Shown here piece after piece: positions 45,949 through 54,208 of a DNA stretch of 64,000 bases. A program made the translations under genes and the position numbers. How positions within the stretch are numbered: the stretch's first letter is position 1; each line of letters starts with the position of its first letter. Source of the DNA: an uncultured Bacteroidales bacterium (GTDB lineage: Bacteria > Bacteroidota > Bacteroidia > Bacteroidales > UBA932); the NCBI GenBank assembly GCA_900320185.1, contig ONRD01000003.1, forward strand, positions 97,916 to 161,915, given 5' to 3'. The notes under the pieces are model-generated. The model saw only the letters and a program-made list of their open reading frames with translations. It had not been told where the DNA came from and searched no databases.

Positions 45949-46362
45949 ATGACAGGAACAGAGAATCCGGCAAGCAGGCTGGAGATTGGAACGAAAGGCT
46001 ACCAGGAGGAGACCGTGACCCCGGAACTCCTCGCGTGCCACATCGGCAGCGGAACGGTGAGGGTCTTCGCAACCCCGCTCATGATAACCCTTATGGAACG
46101 GACTTGCCGGCTGAGCGTCCAGCCCTTCCTCGATGAAGGTTTCGAGACGGTCGGGACCCATGTCGACGTGTCCCACGTCAGCTCCACTCCGGAAGGGATG
46201 AAGGTGTGGTGCGATTCAGAACTGGTGCGGATTGACGGACGCCGCCTGGTGTTCAAGGTCGTCGCCCGGGACCCCAAAGGAATAATCGGCGAAGGGACCC
46301 ATGAGCGTTTCATAGTGAACGTCAAGAGGTTCCAGGCCAAGACAGACGCCAAGCTGGCCTAG
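45949..46362 (+). CDS. FlK-like hotdog thioesterase
   Basis: A 137-residue hotdog-fold protein like fluoroacetyl-CoA thioesterase FlK. The N-terminal ATPLMITLMERTC holds the conserved Thr and Glu, and VGTHVDVSHVSSTPEGM holds the His; these are the catalytic triad positions of FlK. Most genomic homologues have no link to fluoroacetate and are annotated as generic thioesterases. It is the last chromosomal gene before the tRNA-Leu integration site. A GC-rich palindrome (AAGCCCGGGCTT) follows the stop. Confidence 0.88.
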   Translation: MTGTENPASRLEIGTKGYQEETVTPELLACHIGSGTVRVFATPLMITLMERTCRLSVQPFLDEGFETVGTHVDVSHVSSTPEGMKVWCDSELVRIDGRRLVFKVVARDPKGIIGEGTHERFIVNVKRFQAKTDAKLA

Positions 46363-46489
46363 GGCCGAAGCCCGGGCTTGCTTCCGGCTCCGTCGCCGCT
46401 CTGCAAGGCTGCGGCAGCGGCACTCCCTTCGGGAAGATGTTGCGGCGTACTTGTCAGACTCCGGCACCGGCGGGAAGCCTCATGTTTGG

Positions 46490-46518
46490 TTGTCTTTGTG
46501 CTTTTTTTGCTAACTTTG
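46490..46518 (+). promoter_or_regulatory. tRNA-Leu promoter
   Basis: TTG at 46490-46492, an 18-nt spacer, then TAACTTTG at 46511-46518. Transcription should start near 46525, 42 nt before the tRNA 5' end. The promoter now drives a truncated tRNA and the left end of the inserted element. Confidence 0.65.
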
Positions 46519-46566
46519 CCGCACATTTGCTGCTGCGGTTTCCGGTTTCCGGAATGATGCGGCGAA

Positions 46567-46644
46567 GCCCTGGTGGTGAAATGGTAGACACGAGGGACTT
46601 AAAATCCCTTGGCCCGAAACGGCCGTGCGGGTTCGATTCCCGCC
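46567..46644 (+). tRNA. tRNA-Leu(UAA), split gene, 5' part
   Basis: The acceptor 5' strand GCCCTGG, D arm, anticodon arm with loop CTTAAAA (anticodon TAA), long class II variable arm and the full T arm (GCGGG-TTCGATT-CCCGC) are intact. The 7 nt that follow (CAATTGG) cannot pair with GCCCTGG, so this copy lacks its acceptor 3' strand. The missing CAGGGC plus discriminator A lies at 59698-59704, immediately before a strong terminator. Joined, the two parts give a perfect 7-bp acceptor stem and an 85-nt tRNA. The gene has been cut by the intervening element and should not yield a mature tRNA as it stands. Confidence 0.93.
46638..46644. other. Left attachment core
   Basis: TCCCGCC at the 3' side of the tRNA T stem. 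The same 7 bp recur at 59691-59697, where they lead into the displaced tRNA end. This is the probable crossover core of a tyrosine-recombinase integration. Confidence 0.75.
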
Positions 46645-46646
46645 AA

Positions 46647-46666
46647 TTGGACAACATTTGGACAAC
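46647..46666 (+). repeat. Direct repeats at the left island end
   Basis: TTGGACAAC occurs at 46647-46655 and again at 46658-46666, 11 bp apart, just inside the island. Repeats one helical turn apart beside an att core are typical of integrase arm or core sites. A similar pair (TTGGCAAC and TTGGCGAC, about 59764-59781) follows the tRNA 3' end beyond the right core. Confidence 0.55.
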
Positions 46667-46729
46667 AGAATACATTTAGTCTTTCTCTAAAGCGCATACT
46701 TTATACGGTCTATATCCCCCAAAAAATAT

Positions 46730-46737
46730 TAACTTTG
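46730..46737 (+). promoter_or_regulatory. -7 box of the DISARM methyltransferase gene
   Basis: TAACTTTG matches TAnnTTTG, 20 nt upstream of the ATG at 46758. No convincing -33 TTTG is present, so it may be weak or regulated. Confidence 0.55.
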
Positions 46738-46757
46738 TAAGTTAAAAACGTTTCCGC

Positions 46758-48038
46758 ATGCCTAACGTATTAGAGTTATTTGCAGGTATTGGCGGCTTCC
46801 GGGTTGGTCTTGAACAACGTGCTAATGCAAGACTCGGAGGTGATTTTTATCATGTAATATGGAGTAATCAGTGGGAACCTAACTCTACCATTCAGCATGT
46901 TTGGCGAACATATGAAAGAGTCTATGGACTGGGCTCATGTGTAAACGAGGACATTGAGCAGGTTGTCAAACATCCGGAAACTATTCCAGACGCCCAGATG
47001 ATAGTGGGAGGATTCCCCTGTCAAGATTATTCTGTTGCACGCTCTCTTCAACAGGCCGAAGGAATAGAGGGACAGAAGGGCGCTTTATGGTGGAGCATAA
47101 TTCGACTCATTCAAGATAAAGAGGTAGCGGGGAATGCCCCCCGTGTTATTTTCTTGGAAAATGTTGACAGGTTAATACACTCGCCAGCGAAAAGACGGGG
47201 CCGCGATTTTGCTATCATTCTCCAGTCTTTATCGGATTTGGGATATAGTGTTGAATGGCGAGTCATAAATGCTGCGGACTATGGTATGCCTCAGCGCCGT
47301 CGTCGCACCTTCATTCTTGCGTATAGAAACGGTTCACCATTATGCCAGGGTCTGGATAATCCAACAGGATGGATTTATAATAACGGTATAATGGCGGAAG
47401 CCTTTCCTGTAGAACCCGGAAACGACAACATCGAAGGTCGGGCCATTAAAGAGAATACGGAATGGGATTTGGCAGATATAAGTGACCATTTTAACGAAGA
47501 GACCCCACAGAAGAGGGTATTTGAAAATGCCGGGGTTATGGTCCATGGGGTGTTTTATACTGCAAAAGTTAAGCCTCGCTATAATGGACCTAGAATAACA
47601 TTAGGGGATATTGTCGCTGAAACTCCTAGGAAAGAAATAACTGAAGATTATTATATCAACAATGACTCAATTGAGATCTGGCAGCGAGAGAAAGGTAGTA
47701 AGAAAATAGAGAGGGTAAGTCGAACGACAGGGTTTAAGTATCTCTACAGTGAGGGGCCAATGGTTTTTCCAGATGCTCTTGACAAGCCATCCCGTACGAT
47801 TATAACAGCCGAAGGAGGACAATCTGCATCAAGGTTCAAACACGTAATCGAAGATCCTGTTACTCACCGCTATCGCCGATTGGTTCCTTCCGAGTTAGAA
47901 CAATTGGATATGTTTCCCCGTGGACATACAGCGGGAGAGACAGCTGTTAGAAGGGCCTTTTTCATCGGGAACTCTCTAGTCTGTGGTATAGTAGAAAGAA
48001 TAGGTGTTGTTCTGGCACACCGAGATTGGGGCGAATAA
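46758..48038 (+). CDS. drmMII: DISARM-associated C5-cytosine DNA methyltransferase (DrmMII-like)
   Basis: A 426-residue 5-methylcytosine methyltransferase. The AdoMet motif I is LELFAGIGGFRVGLE at the N-terminus, motif IV with the catalytic Cys is GGFPCQDYS (about residue 86), motif VI is ENV (about 133) and motif VIII is QRRRRTF (about 178). The target-recognition region spans about 210-340, and motifs IX-X follow (GNSLVCGI at the end). In class 2 DISARM the methylase marks self DNA; the recognition site cannot be read from sequence. It faces the other DISARM genes convergently instead of lying in their operon. Codons 5 and 7 are TTA. Confidence 0.9.
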   Translation: MPNVLELFAGIGGFRVGLEQRANARLGGDFYHVIWSNQWEPNSTIQHVWRTYERVYGLGSCVNEDIEQVVKHPETIPDAQMIVGGFPCQDYSVARSLQQAEGIEGQKGALWWSIIRLIQDKEVAGNAPRVIFLENVDRLIHSPAKRRGRDFAIILQSLSDLGYSVEWRVINAADYGMPQRRRRTFILAYRNGSPLCQGLDNPTGWIYNNGIMAEAFPVEPGNDNIEGRAIKENTEWDLADISDHFNEETPQKRVFENAGVMVHGVFYTAKVKPRYNGPRITLGDIVAETPRKEITEDYYINNDSIEIWQREKGSKKIERVSRTTGFKYLYSEGPMVFPDALDKPSRTIITAEGGQSASRFKHVIEDPVTHRYRRLVPSELEQLDMFPRGHTAGETAVRRAFFIGNSLVCGIVERIGVVLAHRDWGE

Positions 48039-48040
48039 TA

Positions 48041-48073
48041 AACCAGAAGTCCCTCAAAGAAGAACTTCTGGTT
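48041..48073. terminator. Hairpin between convergent DISARM genes
   Basis: A perfect 10-bp stem, AACCAGAAGT with ACTTCTGGTT, with a 13-nt loop lies between the methyltransferase stop and the DrmB stop. It lacks a T-run but is placed to act as a bidirectional terminator. Confidence 0.5.
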
Positions 48074-48098
48074 GCAGGATAGCGAGAAATACACCGAA

Positions 48099-50210
48099 TC
48101 AAAAGGATAGTTTTCTGAAATAACCAAAAGAATCATTAACGAGTGCTTGTCTGTCTAGCCCCATGTTTCTGAATTCGCAAGAAGTCTCAGAAATCATCTC
48201 GCAGGAAAAACAAGCCGCAAGATTCATAGTTTCTTTGTCGCGCTCCCAGCAGATTGGATCGCTGGAGCAATGTCTTGCCCGGTCCATGGCCCTTTTGATA
48301 GTTCTTTCAATCAGCGCGCTTTTCCCTTGCCATACGAGTCCACCCATACTACCTTCGGAACCCTCGGCTGTATAGATAAGCACACCACACATGCGGTTCG
48401 AAAAGTAGATTCTTTCAGATAAGCTGGCCGAAGGATACCCGCATGAGAATTCCATCTCCTTAATAATGGAGTGCGCAAAAGTGTGAAGCATATAAAACCT
48501 ATGCGGGTTGCCATATTTGCCAAGCATGACTGAAAGGATGTTGTTCTTCTCGTCATCCTCTTTCTCCCGGTATCGATTTTTGCTGGCCTCATCAGTACTA
48601 ATAAGTGTGTCCCAAGCTTTTAAGGTCTCTTCATTGAACTGGAAGAAAAGGCCTTCTCCATACTCCTGTATCGCAGGATACACGGTTATTTTATCCTTTG
48701 GAAGTTGAGAAAGTTTCTGTCCCTCCGGATAGTCAATACCTCCCTTATCATTTCTTGTAGGAGCAGGTGACTGAACGCGGAAGAAGTTTAGCTGTGTTTT
48801 TGTGATGCAGAGCAGAGGTATTTGGCTTATTTTGGAGAAATAGGGCAAAAGCGAGTTCGGTAAATCAATCGTGTTGGTCTTCAAATTCTCGCTGTCAACG
48901 CTGTCTTGATTTGCAAAAATATCATACTCAGCAAATTTCATTTCTTCCTCTTTATCGTCCGATTCTGAAGAAACGTGGAGAAAACGATTTTTGATATTTT
49001 TAAGCTCTGAATCAGATAAACTGATTCCCGCCATCATTTGTAGGGCAATTTTAATGGGGCCATCTCCACCATTAGTCTCCCACCAATCTTTTTTAGTTGC
49101 TGAGGGATTTGAGATTAATAAATTCGGGAAGGCAGAGGTATTGAGAAAGGATAGAGCTTTTTGCTCTTTCTCGTTAAGCGTATCTGGGATGAAAAGGCCG
49201 CTATGTGCATCCGCAAAATAGATACTTGGACTGGTGTTCAGAAGAACACGCATGACCCCAGGTTTGCCGGAAAGCCTACAGGTACTATCTACCGGAATCT
49301 CTTCGTTTCCAGAACGACGCCTCCATGGCATTTCCTTAGAACAAAGAGGACGGAGGTTTAGAATACCTTCCAGAGAAGTCTTCTTTTTGCACTTAGTACA
49401 GCGGACATAACCAAAACCTTCAGTATGGCCGATGTTTTCAGAAAACTCCAAAGAATGCTTACCACCGCAACTACAGGTGGTGTCTGAATATCCGAACAGG
49501 TCAAAACCCTCGTCATAGAGTTTATCGCCCACGTTCGGGTCGTGACTTGCACTGAAGAATTTGTCCCAGGGGATATCAGATATATGTCCATTCGGGCAAG
49601 CAAGAACGAGTTGTATCTGTTTTAGAGGGGAATACCTGTCCACAGGCTCCCCTTTCTTATTAGTAAAGCTCGTCTTGCTTTTCGCATCCATTGGAGGTGC
49701 AAAATTTCTTAGGCTGTTATTGTGAGAGGCTTTCCACTCTTTCTTCCAGTCATCCAGCTCTTGCAGCCTTCCATCTTTTGGACTATACATCCAGCGAGGA
49801 AATAGGATTGCCGGAACTGAAAAAACAGAATCAAAGAACTGCTTCCCAGGATTGTTCTCTTTAAAATCCTGGAACAGAGGATTCTGTTCATACTCCTGAC
49901 GATTATACTCGTCCAGTTGCATATGAGGAATTGCCACAAGCGTCTTCAGGTTGGTCATCCCCTCTTTTTCTTGCAGATACCTGAGAAAAGAAGGGTTAGA
50001 TATCGGAGTGACAGCAAACTGTTTAAGCTTTTTGGGGTCTGAAGAGTCGGCCTGTTTAGCTCTCATAATAAAATCCCACAGTTCGATAGAAAGGGGCATA
50101 ATGAAGACCCCCATTTTGGTAGGGATAATGGCTCCAACCCCATATGTGGAAGATAGAAGCTTATACTGGTCAACCTCTTGATTGAACTGCTGTTGTGAAT
50201 TAATCGTCAT
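48099..50210 (-). CDS. drmB: DISARM protein DrmB (DUF1998)
   Basis: A 703-residue protein with the DUF1998 domain at about 570-690: HTFAHSIIKEMEFSCGYPS, LIYTAEGSEGSMGGLV and a C-terminal cysteine set (CSSDPIC, NLAACFSC, TSCEF). Two more zinc-ribbon-like pairs lie at about 215-280 (CPNGH, CSCGG, CTKCKKK). DrmB forms a complex with the helicase DrmA that loads on unmethylated phage DNA with a 5' overhang. It is the last gene of the minus-strand operon, 2 nt after the DrmA stop, so it should be translationally coupled. Confidence 0.93.
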   Translation of the reverse strand: MTINSQQQFNQEVDQYKLLSSTYGVGAIIPTKMGVFIMPLSIELWDFIMRAKQADSSDPKKLKQFAVTPISNPSFLRYLQEKEGMTNLKTLVAIPHMQLDEYNRQEYEQNPLFQDFKENNPGKQFFDSVFSVPAILFPRWMYSPKDGRLQELDDWKKEWKASHNNSLRNFAPPMDAKSKTSFTNKKGEPVDRYSPLKQIQLVLACPNGHISDIPWDKFFSASHDPNVGDKLYDEGFDLFGYSDTTCSCGGKHSLEFSENIGHTEGFGYVRCTKCKKKTSLEGILNLRPLCSKEMPWRRRSGNEEIPVDSTCRLSGKPGVMRVLLNTSPSIYFADAHSGLFIPDTLNEKEQKALSFLNTSAFPNLLISNPSATKKDWWETNGGDGPIKIALQMMAGISLSDSELKNIKNRFLHVSSESDDKEEEMKFAEYDIFANQDSVDSENLKTNTIDLPNSLLPYFSKISQIPLLCITKTQLNFFRVQSPAPTRNDKGGIDYPEGQKLSQLPKDKITVYPAIQEYGEGLFFQFNEETLKAWDTLISTDEASKNRYREKEDDEKNNILSVMLGKYGNPHRFYMLHTFAHSIIKEMEFSCGYPSASLSERIYFSNRMCGVLIYTAEGSEGSMGGLVWQGKSALIERTIKRAMDRARHCSSDPICWERDKETMNLAACFSCEMISETSCEFRNMGLDRQALVNDSFGYFRKLSF

Positions 50211-50212
50211 AA

Positions 50213-53200
50213 TCAGTCATTTTTAATGTTAATAACTGAGGATTCTGCAATGTCTCTCAAACTGTGAGGAACGCTCCAAGAGGTATTTGCCTTCTCTTCC
50301 TCATATGCATCTATTGAAAGATACAAAGGGTTTTTCCTCGGATTCTCAAAGGATTCGATGATGGAGTTCCTATTGAGCCATTCGTCAAGTGCTTTCTCGA
50401 CGAAGGAATCTATCATCTGGAGTCCTTCGGCGGTGAGAAGGTCACGAAGAAGTTCATTCTGATTACTCTGAATGGAGTTCATCCTTTCGGAAAAGATGGT
50501 GTGTATTCTGTTCTGAATCTCATTTTTCTTCGCCGAATCCAGGTGCCGAATATCCTTATCTGTCGCTAAAGAGGGGAACTCGTGTCGAATAATTGCCGCA
50601 AGGACCGCAGGCATGTATTTTTCAATTGCCTGTGGAGAATACGGTGTTATGGAGATAGGGTCAACATAGAAGTACATCTTCTCATGGAATTCCCGGAACT
50701 TCTCAAAGTGTGATAGATCACGGGCCCTATATGGGTTATGAAGGGTAAAGACTATGCCGAGTTCGTCTCTGGCAACACGAGACGATGCCTGTATATATTC
50801 AGATTTGTTCCGAGGCATTGAGTTGACAATCATAAGATTAAATCGAGACACATCGATACCTACAGAAATCATATTCGTTGCAAGAACAAAATCAGGGGGT
50901 GTGGTCCCGCGAACAAATTCTCCATCTTGCGTGAAATGCGGTACTCTTGTGTTTGGATTCCATTTCTTCTGAACTTCACCAAGAGACTTTACTATCTCAG
51001 CTCCGTTAAGGCGACCAGTTAGTTCACAGTTGCTAAATGAACGGTTAAGAGCGTAAAAGCACTCCAGCATCCACTTATGACGTAATACACGATGATATAC
51101 CTGTCTGGTGTATTTAGGAAACTCTGTGGGGAATTGCGCATCAGTATTTCCCACATCCTTTTTGCTGTTGAAATAGGAAATGAGGGTAAAGTAGTAATCT
51201 ACAGCCTTAATGAAATCAGGGTTATTAAAGTCGTTCTGGTGTTGAGCTTCGAATAGAGCGCGATGGGTTAAGCAACAGGCAGCTAAGCGAATTTGAGTGT
51301 ACATAGAAGTTCTTCCCGTTGGGAGAACTCCGATATAGCGACGTTTGGAATCGTATTCCTCTGCGTTGTCTTTGCGACGCTTATAAAAGGCGAAGAAGGA
51401 ATCATCGAAATCCAGTCCGTTTTTAGGGAACACATTAACGTTGCGGTCATAAAGAGCGAGAATCTGGAGGTCGGTATTTCTGGTTGTCGCTGTTGACGAA
51501 ATAATCTTAGGACGGATAGTAATACCATTGGGGCCCGGTCTGCTGGAGAGGGTGTCAACCGCATTCTCAAAAAGACCTACGGCAGATCCGAGAGGGCCTT
51601 CAAGGAGATGAAGTTCATCCTGGATAATTAGATCGGGGGTGAGCTTGTTTAATTTAAACAGGCGTCTGGAATCATTCTTTGGATCTTTTGAGACTTTATG
51701 AGCGATAGCGGCGAACTTATCAACTGTCCCGAAAAGGAGAGTCGGGGGAGTGGCATAGATAAGTTCATCGCATAGAAGAACAGGAAGCCCATCTTCAAAT
51801 GCGCAAAAAGCATTTTCGCATGTAAGGGTCTTTTTGTCTTCGTTCCATCTCATTGGCGCTCCGCACCATGGACAGACCTTGCTTTCGAAGGGAATCTTCG
51901 ATGGCTGGTCATTGTTCCAACGCTCGCCCTCCGTTTTCAGCCCTTTTTCTCTGGCAGAATCATCCCATGTGTTAGGGAGAGCCCCGGCCCCGACGAACAA
52001 GCCGATATTGATTTGCTCATCACCAAGTTTATATCGGCCCCATTTTCGAATTTGTTCGAGAGCAAGTATTAAGCGTAGAGCACGTTGGAACTGCTGAGTT
52101 GCAAGAAGTCGGAGTGTATAACGCATGATAGCCGTCGTACCTCCGCCTTTCAAATTCGTCAATCGACGATGCAGAATAGAGAAGGCAATCAGGCCAAGGT
52201 AAGCCTCAGTCTTGCCACCTCCCGTAGGGAACCACACTAAGTCGACCAAGTTGTTTCTTTTTTTCCAAGTGGGGTCCGAAGGACTTTGTACGATTCCATC
52301 CAGGTTCAGAAGGATAAACGCGAGCTGGAACGGTCTCCATGCAGCTGGCCCCTTGCCTTTACGAATTTCAGGGTCAGCGTCTTTATAAAATGATTCATCA
52401 AGGTCATTGCAATCATCTCCATGTGCAAGTGCTAGCTTCTTGTTGCTCTCTGAAGAATGCCACAACTGCATGAACATGGCCGTGTTCATAAGACGGAACG
52501 CGAGCATTACTTTCGGCTGGGAAAGAAGATAAATATTATCCAGAAGACGAGTGTAGTCTTTTAAGCACTGTTCCCGTACATGCTCAATGAGGCCTTTATG
52601 GGCGGGGATGTCATCGACAAAGGTGCTGTCAATCCATTTCTTGTAAGAGTCTACAAATAGAGTGAGTCCCTGTTTGATGCTGTCATCACTCTCGCTGCTA
52701 AGCGTAGAAAGGCGCTTGAACTCAAGATAAGCCGTGCTTTCAATCAATTTCTCTGTATGTGATAATCCATCTGTTTTTACCACTTTCTGGGGAACAACAT
52801 CTACATCGGGACTATCGTGCATGGGGAGAAATTCTGACCAAACGCGTGTTGCCTTCTTCGGGAACCAATCAACAGAACATAGATGTCCAGCGCCATAGTC
52901 TTCAATTTTTCTGTAAAGAAAGCGAAGGCGAGCCTGTTCTTTATCGGCGGAGTCAAATTCATCGTTTAGATGATATGGGGAGAGATGTTCACATTGAATT
53001 TCAACCTTAGCACCAAAAAATGCTTTCGTGTTAACCCCCTCCGTAACAATAGAGTAATATCGTTTCTCATTTTCTTCAAACGGCGCTGAAGTGTTCTCGA
53101 CTAGAACTTTGAGGTATGTGTTATCGTTGCTTGCGTCACGCGTGTCCTTGGTAAGTTGAATCCATACAGAGATTTTTGCATGTTCACTCTCGATTGGATT

Positions 53201-54208
53201 GCCATCTTTGTCGTAGAGAGGAATATCCTTAAGCCCATTTTCTTTCGTCGGCTTGATTGTAAGCCTCGCTCCGTCCATAGAAAAATTTACACGGCTGAGG
53301 TCAAGGGGAAAATCGAAGTTACGAGCCACCCAAAAACCATATCCGTTTGCGCTGAGCATAGGCATGAGATCCCGAAAGTAAGACAGCAACGTTTCCTTCT
53401 CTTCAATCATTCGGATGGTTTCAGTGCATTTCGCGATATTATTGGTCTTTGTGTTGTTGAGATTGCCAAAGACTCGTTCCTTGTACGAAGAAAGGAGTAC
53501 CCCGCTTTCCTGAATGTCATCTCCACGTTCACTTGCAATCTGAAGGGAGAAGGATTTTTCCAGAGTATTTAGGCATCCTTGAATAATACCGAAGCTCTTC
53601 TTGTCTGCTGTGAGGAAATAAAGCCGGTTTTCCCGCAGAATGAAATAGTCAGCAAGAACGACATTTACCGAAGTCCCATCATCATTAGGAACCGTCGTGG
53701 ATGACATCAGCAGTTGAGAAATGTTGTCGAGGTCTGCGGAATCGACCTTGACGAAAACCTTAGTAAAACTTTTGCTTCCGATTTTCGTGTAGAAGCGTCC
53801 AGAAAGACGGACAGTAATGTCATTGGCTGTGATTCCCGGTTTACCGATGCAGCAGGAAATGCCGAATGAGTCCGGGAAGCGTTGTGTCAACTGCTTAATA
53901 TCCTCTTCATCATATAATGAAAACCCTTCTTCGTCAGAATCTTCATTACGTGGAAGCGTGTTTTCCAGCGATTCATCTTCATCCTCCGGGAGGGTGGACT
54001 CTTCGTCATTGTCAGAGGCTTTAGTTTTCTTCGGAAACAGAATGCCTGAGCAATAGATTGAGCCAGGGGTCACATCCAAAATATCAACATCATCGGCTTC
54101 TCCGTCCATGCCGAACTTGTATCCGTAAGCGCCCGGACCAATCATTTGCTCGCGAACGAAGCCGGTGAGGCTTTCTCTCTTCTCGTTGATGAAAGTATTA
54201 TTCGTCAT
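50213..54208 (-). CDS. drmA: DISARM helicase DrmA
   Basis: A 1331-residue SF2 helicase matching DrmA. After an N-terminal segment with a highly acidic tract (about 66-103), the Walker A motif FPTGGGKTEAYLG lies at about 664 and the DEAH-box variant DELHLLEG at about 863. A four-cysteine zinc motif (CPWCG, then CENAFC) lies between them at about 783-800. The C-terminal RecA domain has ATNMISVGIDVSRFN and motif VI QASSRVARDELG (about 1140). It is the core DNA translocase of DISARM. Its start overlaps the DrmE end by 11 nt. No catalytic helicase motif appears missing. Confidence 0.94.
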   Translation of the reverse strand: MTNNTFINEKRESLTGFVREQMIGPGAYGYKFGMDGEADDVDILDVTPGSIYCSGILFPKKTKASDNDEESTLPEDEDESLENTLPRNEDSDEEGFSLYDEEDIKQLTQRFPDSFGISCCIGKPGITANDITVRLSGRFYTKIGSKSFTKVFVKVDSADLDNISQLLMSSTTVPNDDGTSVNVVLADYFILRENRLYFLTADKKSFGIIQGCLNTLEKSFSLQIASERGDDIQESGVLLSSYKERVFGNLNNTKTNNIAKCTETIRMIEEKETLLSYFRDLMPMLSANGYGFWVARNFDFPLDLSRVNFSMDGARLTIKPTKENGLKDIPLYDKDGNPIESEHAKISVWIQLTKDTRDASNDNTYLKVLVENTSAPFEENEKRYYSIVTEGVNTKAFFGAKVEIQCEHLSPYHLNDEFDSADKEQARLRFLYRKIEDYGAGHLCSVDWFPKKATRVWSEFLPMHDSPDVDVVPQKVVKTDGLSHTEKLIESTAYLEFKRLSTLSSESDDSIKQGLTLFVDSYKKWIDSTFVDDIPAHKGLIEHVREQCLKDYTRLLDNIYLLSQPKVMLAFRLMNTAMFMQLWHSSESNKKLALAHGDDCNDLDESFYKDADPEIRKGKGPAAWRPFQLAFILLNLDGIVQSPSDPTWKKRNNLVDLVWFPTGGGKTEAYLGLIAFSILHRRLTNLKGGGTTAIMRYTLRLLATQQFQRALRLILALEQIRKWGRYKLGDEQINIGLFVGAGALPNTWDDSAREKGLKTEGERWNNDQPSKIPFESKVCPWCGAPMRWNEDKKTLTCENAFCAFEDGLPVLLCDELIYATPPTLLFGTVDKFAAIAHKVSKDPKNDSRRLFKLNKLTPDLIIQDELHLLEGPLGSAVGLFENAVDTLSSRPGPNGITIRPKIISSTATTRNTDLQILALYDRNVNVFPKNGLDFDDSFFAFYKRRKDNAEEYDSKRRYIGVLPTGRTSMYTQIRLAACCLTHRALFEAQHQNDFNNPDFIKAVDYYFTLISYFNSKKDVGNTDAQFPTEFPKYTRQVYHRVLRHKWMLECFYALNRSFSNCELTGRLNGAEIVKSLGEVQKKWNPNTRVPHFTQDGEFVRGTTPPDFVLATNMISVGIDVSRFNLMIVNSMPRNKSEYIQASSRVARDELGIVFTLHNPYRARDLSHFEKFREFHEKMYFYVDPISITPYSPQAIEKYMPAVLAAIIRHEFPSLATDKDIRHLDSAKKNEIQNRIHTIFSERMNSIQSNQNELLRDLLTAEGLQMIDSFVEKALDEWLNRNSIIESFENPRKNPLYLSIDAYEEEKANTSWSVPHSLRDIAESSVINIKND

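Noticed and set aside
46454-46675. A 73-codon minus-strand frame across the tRNA
   Set aside because: It is antisense to the tRNA and its promoter. Only its first codons are of interest, as a possible attP-spanning frame.
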